A DNA stretch of 48,417 nt from Pseudoalteromonas sp. H71 (GTDB lineage Bacteria; Pseudomonadota; Gammaproteobacteria; Enterobacterales; Alteromonadaceae), in NCBI RefSeq assembly GCF_001468485.1, contig NZ_LODI01000035.1, positions 45,138 to 93,554 of the forward strand, read 5' to 3'. Below the pieces are notes generated by a model, which saw nothing but the letters and a program-made list of their open reading frames with translations, searched no databases and was not told the origin of the DNA. Position numbers and translations under genes: made by a program. Numbering within the stretch: position 1 is the first letter of the stretch; each line of letters begins with the position of its first letter. This document shows positions 19,701 to 26,564 of this stretch, piece by piece.

Positions 19701-20084
19701 GAGTTGAGCTCATCTTCTTTATCGGTTGATGAGGGTAAAGACGTTAGCGTTACAGCAACTGCAACAGACAAAGAGTCATCTGAACTTACTTACAGCTGGG
19801 TTCAAACACAAGGTATAGAAGTCGCAATTGAAGATGCTAATTCAAATACATTGTCGTTTATCGCACCAAGTGTATCTGTAACAAGTGAACTTGGCTTTAA
19901 ACTCAGCGTTTCTGATGGTGAAGGGGAGACAGAGCAAAGTGTTATCGTTACCGTTAATGATGTACCTGTTGCACTGCCAACACCTAAAGAAGGTGATAAA
20001 AGTGGAGGAGGTTCTTTCAGTTTCTTCTTATTACTCTTAACCGCTTTGTTTGTTTACAGAAGAGCACAGTTGTTTTACAAATAA
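13773..20084 (+). CDS. Large secreted M4 (thermolysin-family) metalloprotease with C-terminal GlyGly-CTERM anchor
   Basis: A 2103-residue exported protease. In order it has a signal peptide (about 1-23), an FTP-type propeptide (to ~190), and an M4 catalytic domain with HEVSH at 338-342, the third zinc ligand Glu362 in GGINESFSD and the catalytic His421 in DVHFSSGVFNRAF. The thermolysin spacing (24 residues from first His to Glu) is kept. From ~500 come alternating acidic Ca-binding repeats (DTDSDLMDDNWELLYGLD and similar, like thrombospondin type 3/EF-hand loops) and three jelly-roll-like domains (near 630, 870 and 1125). HYR-like and PKD/cadherin-like domains follow. The end has SGGGSFSFF, a hydrophobic helix and RR, a GlyGly-CTERM signal normally cut by rhombosortase on proteins exported by type II secretion. 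It probably digests protein at the cell surface. AGGA precedes the ATG. Confidence 0.9.
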   Translation: MYKTLSSGLIAFCFLNTLSSQAAVSQRINKSSTQEVKQLLNQNPSIANTSSASSYFVELEQPQLSLSQQVNASSKKMQQYFSGVPVWGQQIRVQSNSEHISGFFAKNINFASLNKTASTTFDQSKAVKSLLTKSKLDDSLESEIINNKRYIYIHDGKAYYVRLIELKVTENGIEKMPIGLISESTYQIFELWDNIQSVDGTGPGGNQKIGQYEYGTDKDAFNVTQVGETCFLENDKVKTVTMESGSEPSEAFSFICDRNTHKEINGAFSPLNDAHAFGTAVFDMYQQWYNTAPLTFQLLMRVHSGDNWENATWNGQAMTFGDGADRLYPLVSLDIVSHEVSHGFTSQNSNLIYSNQSGGINESFSDMAGETAEYFLRGETDWLSGADISKVDPALRYFETPSLDGVSIDKASDFYPGMDVHFSSGVFNRAFFLLSNTDGWDPQKAFEIMLKANQNYWVNSSGFIDGACGAINSAIDLNYNASDVISAFNEVEVICDNIKFVDTDSDLMDDNWELLYGLDPSDADDANLDLDQDGLSNLEEYLANTFPNLVDSDADSLSDYDELNVYMTLPNNADSDSDRMPDGWEVTFAFNPLDAADAELDFDADSWVNLIEYYGNSDPTDPNSEPSVFPETTYNFDDAVVPELLVSSNPQAPWFITNYDGHDGLVLSSSDIPDSQQTSIEFQFLSDEQRFVNFNYLLETEATYDFFKVYINDSLVLNESGLTDWKVASFPVPAGFNTVKFVYTKDVIVSEGLDAVFIDNLYIGPSFPDSDGDGMSDMWELSYGLDINTDDSALDLDNDGLSNLLEFLNNGLPNISDTDGDLMPDGWEYNNSLNLTDASDASQDADNDGFTNLTEFQANTDPQSDTSYPVALNITTSFESDTLPTWMIESANSSAPWFITDDFATQGSQSIRSGDISDSQFSGFTVTGLFEEGVLAFDYKIDSEYCCDFFMVTIDGQEVIGFAERGNLEAPEPTSFLVNISEGVHKIEFKYTKDGSVSTDADAVWLDNFVMLPVGDQTDTDNDQIPDYWELLNGLNRFDASDAQSDNDADSLSALDEYNLGTNPNSADTDSDELSDGYEVNNGLLPLDPSDASLDFDADGYTNIQEFYGQSLANDATSTVQSFSQLNESFEEGLLPAIFTELAEHTTQWQLNTNWSTDGSSSLSLNTSPAGSISGFAIAGLFEAGFINLDYFSNNNSSFQISVNGTQYNIKHYRSRLLIPVNDGFNIVKVKYESPYLADMPFSVDNISWTAELDVVSDFDGDGIPDYWEAQNGLNALNSNDASNDSDYDGLSNLNEYQMSSNPLSTDTDGDGVQDSEDSHPTDSSLGENIAPVFVSSLEPITLEATSQNTNLINIFVPEATDNGHLEPYVYTFSGSWLPLGEHQITWVARDYVGNETTAIQTVTLVDTTPPVIQDYYSVNVYGSSIDDIKAALFNSNAIYDSVSGVAIIDIDSNFVFRTGDILIPVSAVDGAGNTSTGEINAYVFPKVSIQPTTYVYQNGNVVIDVLISGKSPYGSVSFDLIGNNTSKYISTNHHGLVKVELEREFFENASNIRINTTNNSFTDGNDTSQLVFLNETAKPEFITNLYQNGKVISKMVQRDSSDFIVDVHAVNLPSPEADNSIELQLSSQGDYFVNKIGPSKWNITFTPQLLTDSNNLDITFTIKQNSEAVATDKISLRVIDAVTFNDPELDTDGDGIPDAEEGVSDGDKDGIVDYLDSSSITHSAVLDSGNMVRSIDEFNHLSVGNIKQTTVTQMIADMSISEQDLSTYFDSLDITEPHFQAKSDIVNIHITLSNSSGTAEIAIPEYVNSILSSEMQIRLLSNTGWQSVAKLTGNVYEQICSGCFTFAVTDGSEFDLDGEVNGVIELVAKLAEESLNQAPVLDITIPATIEELSTTELDASGTTDPDGDLLSFEWSIDHPQLSLAPLETDSKATLTVGELEETFTTDITLLISDGYEQFTEVYTVTFMHVNQLPAVELSSSSLSVDEGKDVSVTATATDKESSELTYSWVQTQGIEVAIEDANSNTLSFIAPSVSVTSELGFKLSVSDGEGETEQSVIVTVNDVPVALPTPKEGDKSGGGSFSFFLLLLTALFVYRRAQLFYK

Positions 20085-20109
20085 CAACAGTCTAATTGTA
20101 TAACTATTA

Positions 20110-20140
20110 AATCCCTTGATTGCTATCAAGGGATTTTTTT
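20110..20140 (+). terminator. Rho-independent terminator after the metalloprotease
   Basis: AATCCCTTGAT (20110-20120) pairs with ATCAAGGGATT (20125-20135), followed by a run of T. Confidence 0.9.
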
Positions 20141-20214
20141 CGCATAAATTTTAAAATAAGTAAGTAGGTTTAATGTGTTAAGCTAATTGTATTGTGACTT
20201 GTTAGGTTTCTTTA

Positions 20215-20682
20215 ATGAAAAATTATAAAGTTTTACTATGTGTTTGTTGTTTATTTTTTGCTAATCAGTCTTTTGCTAAAACGATTTTACCTAGTAACAA
20301 AACTAAGTTTGTTAGCTTGTTTAATAGTAAAGTTGGCGATTATGAATTAGTTTCTGGCGATGCTCGCTATTGCGATTCAGGCTCATTAATGTGGCTTGAT
20401 AAAAATAATACTGATTTGGGTTTTAGACTTGGCAGTTTAATTTCTTTTATTGATTTACATAATGGCACACAAACTAATAAAGTCCCTGATTTTTGCCTAG
20501 TAACTACAAAGTTTAAATATACGAGTATTGGCTTAACAATGGATTTACGCCAAGACCGGTGTGACAGTAATAACGATATATTAGATGTTAGCCGCACGCT
20601 AAATTTTGTTTCTGATACACAGTTAGAATACTTGATTAAAAATGCTAATGTTCAGTGCAAGTTTGAATTAAAGCGTCTATAA
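20215..20682 (+). CDS. Small exported protein of unknown function
   Basis: A 155-residue protein with a signal peptide ending in NQSFA|KT (about residue 22) and a mainly beta mature part with four cysteines that could form disulfides in the periplasm. No family recognised. Its stop overlaps the end of the convergent umuC by 6 bases. Its AT-rich codon use resembles the rest of the region. Confidence 0.65.
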   Translation: MKNYKVLLCVCCLFFANQSFAKTILPSNKTKFVSLFNSKVGDYELVSGDARYCDSGSLMWLDKNNTDLGFRLGSLISFIDLHNGTQTNKVPDFCLVTTKFKYTSIGLTMDLRQDRCDSNNDILDVSRTLNFVSDTQLEYLIKNANVQCKFELKRL

Positions 20683-21939
20683 ATCGCATTTTATTTTTGG
20701 TATATCGCGCCAGCGGGTTGTGTACTGAGGCGATAAAAAATCTCTGTTCATATGCCAGCGATCGTTTAATTTACTACTTGCTAAGCCCAACATACCCTTG
20801 CCGTATCGGGTATTAATAGCATCTAAACAGCCCATCAACTTTGGGTTATCTTGTTGTGGTGCAAATAAGTCACTTTGCTGAAATTGCTCAGCGGTGAGTT
20901 CTAGTGCACCTACACCACACTTATAAAACCGCACGCCAGGTTGGTAAATTTTTTCAAATACCTCAGACACCGCATTGGCCATAACGCAGGTATCGTTTGT
21001 TGGCATGCTAAACTGATACATATAAGACTTTTTATAAAATACGTCTTCATGGGATGAACTCGATGCAAAAATATATAATTGCTTTGCAAGCGACTTTTGC
21101 GATCTTAGTTTTTTACCCACAATAGTAACATGGTTAATTAAAGCGGTTTTAAGAGCGGTTGGTTCACAAATACGCTCTCCAAAGCTGCGAGTTGAGTAAA
21201 TTTCGCGTTTATCTTGGCGTACATCATCCCAGTTTAAACATACTAAGCCATTAAGCTCGCTTACTGTGCGCTCTACCACCACACTAAAAGCGCGGCGCAT
21301 AGTTTTTGGGTTTTGCTGGGCAAGCTGCCATGCGGTATTTATGTTCATTATTTTTAGCTTTTTAGCTAAGCGTTTGCCAATTCCCCATACATCTTGGCAG
21401 TCCATGCGTTGTAAAATTGCACGGCGGCTTGCTTCGTCATTTATGACAGCAACACCGTCAAAGCCTGTTAATTTTTTAGCTGCATGATTTGCTGCTTTTG
21501 CAAGTGTAGGCGTTGGCCCAAACCCAACGCCCACGGGGAGCTTTGTTTCTCGCCATACGGTTCGTCTAATAAGGTGCCCGTAAGTATGCCAATCTTTTAC
21601 AACGTTTTCATAGCCGCTAAAGTGCAAAAACGATTCATCAATACTGTAAATATGCTGGGTATCACAAAAGCGACCAATCACACTCATCATTCGGTCGCTT
21701 AAATTAGCGTATAGTTCATAGTTACTAGAGCGTACAACCACATTGTTTTGTTCTAATAACTGCTTAACTTTAAAGTAAGGGCCAAATTTAGGAATATTAA
21801 GCTTACGCGCAATAGGGCATACCGCACACACGCAGCCATCGTTATTGGTAAGTACTACGACAGGTTTTGAGCGAATGGCAGGATCAAATACTTTTTCGGC
21901 GCTGGCATAAAACGCTACTGCATCGACTAAGGCATACAT
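20677..21939 (-). CDS. umuC: DNA polymerase V catalytic subunit UmuC
   Basis: A 420-residue Y-family translesion polymerase. The N-terminus ALVDAVAFYASAEKVFDP has the first catalytic Asp, and YSIDESFLHF carries the second Asp-Glu pair. CDVWGIGKRLAKKLK is the helix-hairpin-helix region and the length matches E. coli UmuC (422). The C-terminal part (QQSDLFAPQQD) resembles the beta-clamp binding motif QxxLF. It works with cleaved UmuD (UmuD'2C) and RecA to copy damaged DNA, causing SOS mutagenesis. The start overlaps the end of umuD by 13 bases, so the two form one operon under the upstream LexA box. Confidence 0.95.
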   Translation of the reverse strand: MYALVDAVAFYASAEKVFDPAIRSKPVVVLTNNDGCVCAVCPIARKLNIPKFGPYFKVKQLLEQNNVVVRSSNYELYANLSDRMMSVIGRFCDTQHIYSIDESFLHFSGYENVVKDWHTYGHLIRRTVWRETKLPVGVGFGPTPTLAKAANHAAKKLTGFDGVAVINDEASRRAILQRMDCQDVWGIGKRLAKKLKIMNINTAWQLAQQNPKTMRRAFSVVVERTVSELNGLVCLNWDDVRQDKREIYSTRSFGERICEPTALKTALINHVTIVGKKLRSQKSLAKQLYIFASSSSHEDVFYKKSYMYQFSMPTNDTCVMANAVSEVFEKIYQPGVRFYKCGVGALELTAEQFQQSDLFAPQQDNPKLMGCLDAINTRYGKGMLGLASSKLNDRWHMNRDFLSPQYTTRWRDIPKIKCDL

Positions 21940-22340
21940 GAAAGTAACTCAGGGCTTTGGCGATGCATACGAATAGACAAACTGACTACGCCTTCAAGCT
22001 GAAATTCATCGCTAGGCGTAATATTTACGGGTTGATATAAAGGCGAAGCCGATAGCAATCGAGCGTTTGTTTTATCAAGTAGTTTACACACAAATAAGCC
22101 ATTTAAATTAGCCACAATTACATCGCCATCTTTAGCGTGCTCTGCTCGGTCTACTACGAGTAAATCACCCTCAAAAATCCCTACTTCTTGCATAGAGCTA
22201 CCCGACGCAATACCAATAAATGTGGCATCAGGGTGCTTTATTAATAGCTCATCAAGGGAAACGCCAAGCTCAGTGTATTGTGCTGCAGGAGATTCAAACC
22301 CGCAAATACCTGCTTCTATATAAATAGGAATAACAAACAT
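21927..22340 (-). CDS. umuD: SOS mutagenesis protein UmuD (self-cleaving, LexA-like)
   Basis: A 137-residue protein when started at ATG 22340 (MFVIPIYIEAG), close to the 139 of E. coli; the longer reading frame runs through the LexA box and is not credible. It has the Cys-Gly cleavage site in ICGFESPAAQ, the nucleophile Ser in IASGSSMQEVGI, and the general-base Lys in FVCKLLDK. The RecA filament stimulates self-cleavage to UmuD', which joins UmuC. A consensus LexA box just upstream shows SOS control. Confidence 0.93.
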   Translation of the reverse strand: MFVIPIYIEAGICGFESPAAQYTELGVSLDELLIKHPDATFIGIASGSSMQEVGIFEGDLLVVDRAEHAKDGDVIVANLNGLFVCKLLDKTNARLLSASPLYQPVNITPSDEFQLEGVVSLSIRMHRQSPELLSCMP

Positions 22341-22364
22341 AAATAAACAACCAAAACACATATA

Positions 22365-22380
22365 CTGTATAAGTGTACAG
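22365..22380. promoter_or_regulatory. LexA (SOS) box of umuDC
   Basis: CTGTATAAGTGTACAG fits CTGT-N8-ACAG exactly. The symmetry extends outside, with ACACATATA on the left and TATATGTGT on the right. It lies 25 bases upstream of the umuD ATG, where it would cover the promoter. Confidence 0.95.
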
Positions 22381-22423
22381 TATATGTGTTTTGTATTCGT
22401 TATGCCAAGTAATGAATGGCAGA

Positions 22424-22843
22424 TCAATCCATGTTTTTGATCATTTGTTGGGCCGTGTGTAAAAAGTCATTGATTTGCTGTGAGTTTAAATTTTTACACA
22501 TTTGTGCATTTACTTGCTGTTCGGCAGCTAATAGCTTGTCATAAAGCGTACGACCTTCAGAGGTAAATGACAAAATAAAACAACGCTTGTCGTGTTCACT
22601 GGCCGTTTTATTAATCAAGTTTAACGCGAGTAGTTCTTTCACTAACCGTGCTATTTGGGCTTTATCGCGCTGAGTTTGATTCACAATATCGTTTGCTGTG
22701 CACTGAGTTGTGGTTGCAATAATATGAAAGCAGCGTACGTGCATTGCGTTTAATCCAAGCTCGCCCGCATTAATCGCTTCGCGTATGGTAACGCGGTAAT
22801 TTTGCATTAAAGTAAATAATGTATTGGCTAATGAGTTATACAT
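22424..22843 (-). CDS. MarR-family transcriptional regulator
   Basis: A 139-residue protein from ATG 22843 (MYNSLANTLFTLMQNY), with GGA 7 bases upstream. This is the normal MarR size; the longer open frame would run through the divergent promoter. A winged helix is visible: CTANDIVNQTQRDKAQIARLVKELLALNLI (helix-turn-helix), then KRCFILSFTSEGRTL (wing). It is divergent from a siderophore-interacting flavoprotein gene, with two palindromes in between, so it probably represses that gene and itself. The ligand is unknown. Confidence 0.85.
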   Translation of the reverse strand: MYNSLANTLFTLMQNYRVTIREAINAGELGLNAMHVRCFHIIATTTQCTANDIVNQTQRDKAQIARLVKELLALNLINKTASEHDKRCFILSFTSEGRTLYDKLLAAEQQVNAQMCKNLNSQQINDFLHTAQQMIKNMD

Positions 22844-22859
22844 AATAAATCCATAATGG

Positions 22860-22900
22860 TTGACAATGTCAATTAAATTGCTATAGTTGATTTTATCAAC
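22860..22900 (+). promoter_or_regulatory. Promoter of the flavoprotein gene with two palindromic operators
   Basis: TTGACA (22860-22865) and TATAGT (22882-22887) with a 16-base spacer form a sigma-70-type promoter. Two palindromes lie on it: TTGACAATGTCAA (22860-22872) over the -35 box and GTTGATTTTATCAAC (22886-22900) touching the -10 box. The shared half-site GTTGA/TTGAC and the position fit repression by the divergent MarR protein. Confidence 0.65.
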
Positions 22901-22965
22901 CAATGGGGCGTTGTGCAACATCTGCTTTATAAAGCAGTAATTTTTAATCAATGAGGTTAGTTTAT

Positions 22966-23709
22966 ATGGCAAAAAAAATACGCAAAGTAACAGTATTAAG
23001 CACAAAGCAAATAACCCCACATTTACAACGTATAGTTTTAGGTTCTGAAGAGTTTACAGATTTAACCTCTGATCACATTGGCAGTTATGTAAAAGTGCTT
23101 ATTCCAAAAAACGGTGTGGCCGACTTCAATTTAAAAACGGCGTGTATGCGTTCGTACACAATACAAAATGTAAATAAAAGCAATGGTGCAATTACGCTCG
23201 ATTTTGTTATTAATATGCACCAAGGCCCTGCGACTAATTGGGCAAAAGTTGCCAAAGTAGGTGATGAACTAGCTATTGCAGGCCCTGGTCCTAAAAAGCT
23301 TGAAAATTACCAGCACTCACATTATGTGTTACTAGGCGATTTAACCTCGGTGAATGCTATTAAAGGGTATGTTCAGCAATTGCCAATAAACGCTAAAATT
23401 GACGCGTTTATTCATACCCCGAATAAAGCGGATATTATCAGCTTAGATTCAACGCGCCAGGTCAATTGGTTAATAACTACAACGCCAGAGATTGAGATGG
23501 CTAATGCCTTAAGCACACTACAGCAACATGAACAGCCACCTATTATATTTATGGCACTTGAAGCAGGGTTAATACGTGAGCTGAAAACGCTATTAACTAG
23601 TAAGCTTGCTGTACCGCGTACTAATATCGTGTCATCAGGTTATTGGAAAAAAGGCTTAAACTCAGAAAACTATAAGTTAGAGCGCCAAGCTAATACACAA
23701 ACGGCTTAA
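22966..23709 (+). CDS. Siderophore-interacting FAD-binding protein (SIP family)
   Basis: A 247-residue cytoplasmic flavoprotein of the SIP/ViuB ferric-siderophore reductase type. The stretch HLQRIVLGSEEF, then GSYVKVLIP and ACMRSYTIQNVN carries the FAD-binding R-x-Y-T motif. ITLDFVINMHQGPATNWAKVAKVGDELAIAGPGP and the C-terminal SSGYWKKGLN are also family-typical. It would release iron from siderophores by reduction with NAD(P)H. ATG 22966 is chosen because GAGGT lies 8 bases before it. No siderophore receptor is adjacent. A weak hairpin (CTAAGTAA/TTACTTAG, 23720-23741) follows. Confidence 0.9.
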   Translation: MAKKIRKVTVLSTKQITPHLQRIVLGSEEFTDLTSDHIGSYVKVLIPKNGVADFNLKTACMRSYTIQNVNKSNGAITLDFVINMHQGPATNWAKVAKVGDELAIAGPGPKKLENYQHSHYVLLGDLTSVNAIKGYVQQLPINAKIDAFIHTPNKADIISLDSTRQVNWLITTTPEIEMANALSTLQQHEQPPIIFMALEAGLIRELKTLLTSKLAVPRTNIVSSGYWKKGLNSENYKLERQANTQTA

Positions 23710-24038
23710 TTTTTTATAGCTAAGTAAAATAGGTTACTTAGTTATTTAATACACTCGTTAACACTCATTTTTATTTTAGTTAAGCAAGCGTACACCTAAG
23801 GCTTGTTAAAGTAGTGGCATCAATCAGTAATTTACAACTTAAATTAATTGATGTGATGCCTAAACATTTAAAATAAAACAAAACGCATTAGTAACTATTA
23901 GTTAAGTGTATTAATAGATGGTTTATCGTTCTGTTTTATCAATCAAATTGATTTAAACAATCAATTTTAAAGCATTACTTTAATTCTATAAAATGTATTT
24001 ATTGAAACAAACATTATTAAATTAAAGGCAGGTATCCC
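23710..24038. other. AT-rich intergenic region before the patatin-like gene
   Basis: No credible gene is seen here. It holds the weak hairpin after the flavoprotein gene. An inverted pair, GGCATCAA near 23816 and TTGATGTGATGCC near 23850, could form a loose stem-loop. Several short AATCAATT/AAATTGATT repeats lie around 23940-23972, which may be regulator sites for the patatin-like gene. None is assigned. Confidence 0.5.
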
Positions 24039-25031
24039 GTGAACTCTCTAAACAGCGCAACAGCTTCTTCAGTAACTAAACTAGCACAGCCTAAGGTTGC
24101 GTTAATTGCTGAAGGTGGCGGACAGCGAGGGATTTTCACCGCAGGTGTACTTGATGCGTGGTTAGAACAAAACTACGACCCATTTGATTTATTTATTGGC
24201 ACATCGGCAGGTTCACAAAACTTAACAAGCTATTTAGCTCGTCAAAAAGGTTACGCTAAACGCCTGATTAGAGGGCTGTCTCGTAATAAACGTTTTTTTC
24301 AACTAGGTCGTGGCTTAATGGGAAAACACATTGTTGATTTAGACTGGTACTTTGATAAAACCAAAGAAGTAAATAGAGCAATTGACTTTAAAACAGCTAA
24401 AACATCACTAGGTAAACGTGAGTTACTTATTACTGCTACAAACGCACGTGACAGAAAAGCGTATTACTTATCACCAACAGGTGAAGAGCATCAATGGCGC
24501 GAGCTATTAAAAGCGTCAAGCGCATTACCCTTTTTGTACAAACAAGGTGTTAAATTAACACCTTGGCTAAATGCACAAGCCGCTAACGAAACAAATACAA
24601 TTACCGAACCTCAAGAAGACTTTTTTCTTGATGGGGGGCTAGCTGCACCATTACCAGTCCGCGAAGCGTACAACCGTGGCGCGCGTAAGATTGTGGTTAT
24701 AAGAACGGTAGACGCTGATTTTCAAGCGCAATCGGCATGGGTTCAAAAGCTTAGATCGCTTGCTACGGCAGCAGGTTACTGCCCAAAAACGCTCGACTAC
24801 CTAATTCAGCATGAACAAGCTTACCTAGACGAGCTAAACTTTATGACAAACCCGCCTAGTGATGTAGAAATTATACAGATTTTTGCAGATGAAACACTGC
24901 ACAGCAAATTGTTAGGCAGTACAAACGACGATTTACGTAAAGATCATAAGCTTGGTGTAAAAGCAGGCCGTGAATACTTAAAAAGCCAAAATGCACGCAT
25001 TGTAGATTACGCACACAGCTACGCTATGTAG
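24039..25031 (+). CDS. Patatin-like phospholipase (RssA/YjjU type)
   Basis: A 330-residue protein with all patatin landmarks: an oxyanion-hole glycine loop in AEGGGQRGIFTAGVLDAW, the nucleophile Ser in IGTSAGSQN, and the catalytic Asp in FLDGGLAAPLPVREAY. It should be a lipid acyl hydrolase using a Ser-Asp dyad, resembling E. coli YjjU. It starts with GTG, with CAGGT upstream. It is monocistronic, with a 12-bp hairpin after the stop. Confidence 0.9.
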   Translation: MNSLNSATASSVTKLAQPKVALIAEGGGQRGIFTAGVLDAWLEQNYDPFDLFIGTSAGSQNLTSYLARQKGYAKRLIRGLSRNKRFFQLGRGLMGKHIVDLDWYFDKTKEVNRAIDFKTAKTSLGKRELLITATNARDRKAYYLSPTGEEHQWRELLKASSALPFLYKQGVKLTPWLNAQAANETNTITEPQEDFFLDGGLAAPLPVREAYNRGARKIVVIRTVDADFQAQSAWVQKLRSLATAAGYCPKTLDYLIQHEQAYLDELNFMTNPPSDVEIIQIFADETLHSKLLGSTNDDLRKDHKLGVKAGREYLKSQNARIVDYAHSYAM

Positions 25032-25050
25032 CTGTAAAAAAATAGTTTAG

Positions 25051-25078
25051 AAACAACCGTAAAGAATTACGGTTGTTT
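25051..25078 (+). terminator. Hairpin after the patatin-like gene
   Basis: AAACAACCGTAA (25051-25062) pairs perfectly with TTACGGTTGTTT (25067-25078). The T run is short (TTTAG), so termination strength is uncertain. Confidence 0.6.
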
Positions 25079-25150
25079 AGCTGAATAAGTCTAAGCTAAA
25101 TCTGATAGTCATATATGTGCTGCGAGAAAACATTGAAGGTTTTTAATGTA

Positions 25151-25169
25151 TGAAGTCAAGATTTGACCC
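25151..25169 (+). repeat. Left copy of a 19-bp inverted repeat flanking the cassette array
   Basis: TGAAGTCAAGATTTGACCC is the exact reverse complement of 27722-27740. Just outside, both copies continue with ACATTAA after one differing base, when read outwards. The motif resembles the palindromic repeats found near REP-associated (IS200-like) transposase genes in marine gammaproteobacteria; that link is from memory and unverified. Confidence 0.8.
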
Positions 25170-25309
25170 CATTAGCTTTAACAGCCGTATCGACAGACGA
25201 AGTAAACGAATTTGTTTATTGGTTTAGAATTGACCGTCAATTTATAAAAACGGTCAAAAAGAACACTAATGCCTATTGACAGAGTTAAGGCTCATATGTG
25301 TTATGATTT

Positions 25310-25783
25310 TTAGCACATATACGTAATTATACTGTTTCCAGACTTAACCACTTCCGAACAAAACTCTTTTAAGTGTGTAAAATTCTGAGCGATGTACTCT
25401 CTATCTTCTTCATTATCTGAAAATCCTGGATAAATTTCTGATTCAGATACCAAAGCCTCAAAATGTTTCAGAAGAGTAACATCAGAAACTTCCATTAATT
25501 CTTCTGAGATTGCGGCGCTCTCTTCCGCGGTAAAGTATCGGGCTGGTCCATATCCAACATCTTCATCTGAGATCGGAGTTCCACCTAAAAAAACAGAACC
25601 ACCAATAGATGAAAACTCCCATACAGCCTTATTTAATAGGAAATGAATGGCATGCCAAGCTTTATCAACATCACAAACTTTCCCATCTTCTTCATATAAA
25701 TATGAAGTTAATCCATCAGGGTTTGATAACAAACTCTTTAGTTTATTTTCATTTACACTCTTCAATGACGCAATCATTGACAT
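25310..25783 (-). CDS. Cassette gene: DUF1877 (YfbM-like) protein
   Basis: A 157-residue protein. The stretch VDKAWHAIHFLLNKA, then GGTPI, GPARYFTAEESAAISEEL, SESEIYPGF and a C-terminal VKSGNSIITYM matches the YfbM/DUF1877 family, whose function is unknown and which is often carried on mobile integron cassettes. ATG 25783 is chosen for its AAGGAG site 8 bases upstream. It lies on the minus strand like the other three cassette genes. Its own attC appears lost: only a CATAAC-like end remains just after the stop, at about 25300-25305. Confidence 0.8.
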   Translation of the reverse strand: MSMIASLKSVNENKLKSLLSNPDGLTSYLYEEDGKVCDVDKAWHAIHFLLNKAVWEFSSIGGSVFLGGTPISDEDVGYGPARYFTAEESAAISEELMEVSDVTLLKHFEALVSESEIYPGFSDNEEDREYIAQNFTHLKEFCSEVVKSGNSIITYMC

Positions 25784-25809
25784 GTCCAGCACTCCTTACT
25801 TGAGAAAAA

Positions 25810-25911
25810 CATAACGCCGCAAATAAACGGCAAAAATTAGTTGGCTAAAATTTGTGAGGTACGAACAAAGCCAACTGGTTTTTGTCCGCACTTTTAATTT
25901 GTTTTGTTAGA
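25810..25911 (-). repeat. attC recombination site 1
   Basis: Read on the minus strand it begins TCTAAC (overlapping the stop of the lipoprotein gene) and ends CGTTATG, as R'' and R' boxes. Inner L arms include GCGGAC and TGCCGTTTATTTG. The centre has AGTTGGCT and AGCCAACT, a perfect 8-bp stem. About 100 bp long. Confidence 0.85.
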
Positions 25912-26455
25912 AAGCCTGGATTCTATACTCAAGACTTTTATTTCTAAGTTGAAAAGTTACAACACGGCTATGTTCATCATAACTTACGATTTGATTCATA
26001 GCCTTACTTTTAAAATAGTCACCAATCTCACTAGCTAAAATATCTCTAGAAAATAAGACTGTGTGACTAACTGAGCTTTCCTTACATGCTGGTATGTCAG
26101 AGTTACTCCTGCATCTATCATCAAAAGTTGGCATTGAAACAGAAACCGAGTAAAAGTTATTAGCTTGTTTGTCAGTATCCAAATAGACTCTTGTGCTTAC
26201 TGAAGCAACCATACAGCCAGAACCCAAATAGTGTTTATGAGAACGGCCGGAAATAGAACTTTGTCCAATCCTAAGGCTTTCTCCACTATCTGTCGAAATT
26301 GGAAAAGACTGGTAATACTCGTGAGCACATTGTTCTCGTTTAGAGTTCGATATTTCTGACGAAGGTAAATACCCCCAATCCCAAACAGGATCTGGCTCTT
26401 TCTTCCCACAACCAAATAAAAACAACAAAGCTAAAAGGTAACTCAAATTCTTCAT
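25907..26455 (-). CDS. Cassette gene: hypothetical lipoprotein
   Basis: A 182-residue protein with a lipoprotein signal (LALLFLFGC, Cys at 16) followed by KKEPDP. The mature part is soluble, with four further cysteines and a likely beta-rich fold. No family recognised. It starts directly after attC site 2 with no good ribosome binding site, and its stop codon is part of attC site 1, the usual compact layout of an integron cassette. Confidence 0.75.
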   Translation of the reverse strand: MKNLSYLLALLFLFGCGKKEPDPVWDWGYLPSSEISNSKREQCAHEYYQSFPISTDSGESLRIGQSSISGRSHKHYLGSGCMVASVSTRVYLDTDKQANNFYSVSVSMPTFDDRCRSNSDIPACKESSVSHTVLFSRDILASEIGDYFKSKAMNQIVSYDEHSRVVTFQLRNKSLEYRIQAF

Positions 26456-26461
26456 AGGCTT

Positions 26462-26557
26462 TCTAACGCCTTACTAAGCGGCGCGAAATTGTTGGCTAAA
26501 ATTGCGAGGAACGAGCGCTAGCCAACTGTTTAGCGTCCGTTTGAGTAACTTGTTAGC
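26462..26557 (-). repeat. attC recombination site 2
   Basis: On the minus strand it starts GCTAAC and ends CGTTAGA. The L arms TTACTCAAACGGACG and GCCGCTTAGTAA pair, and the centre AGTTGGCT with TTAGCCAAC matches attC site 1. It is 96 bp long and the clearest attC of the array. Confidence 0.92.
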
Positions 26558-26564
26558 TGTACGT

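Noticed and set aside
20677-22340. umuDC as part of a plasmid or integrative element
   Set aside because: No mobility genes or repeats flank it and its composition matches the neighbours, so there is no direct sign of recent transfer.
22341-22427. Longer UmuD reading frame starting before the LexA box
   Set aside because: It would translate the operator and promoter; the start at 22340 gives the usual UmuD length.
22844-23020. Longer MarR reading frame with a hydrophobic N-terminus
   Set aside because: It runs through the divergent promoter and into the flavoprotein gene; ATG 22843 gives a standard MarR protein.
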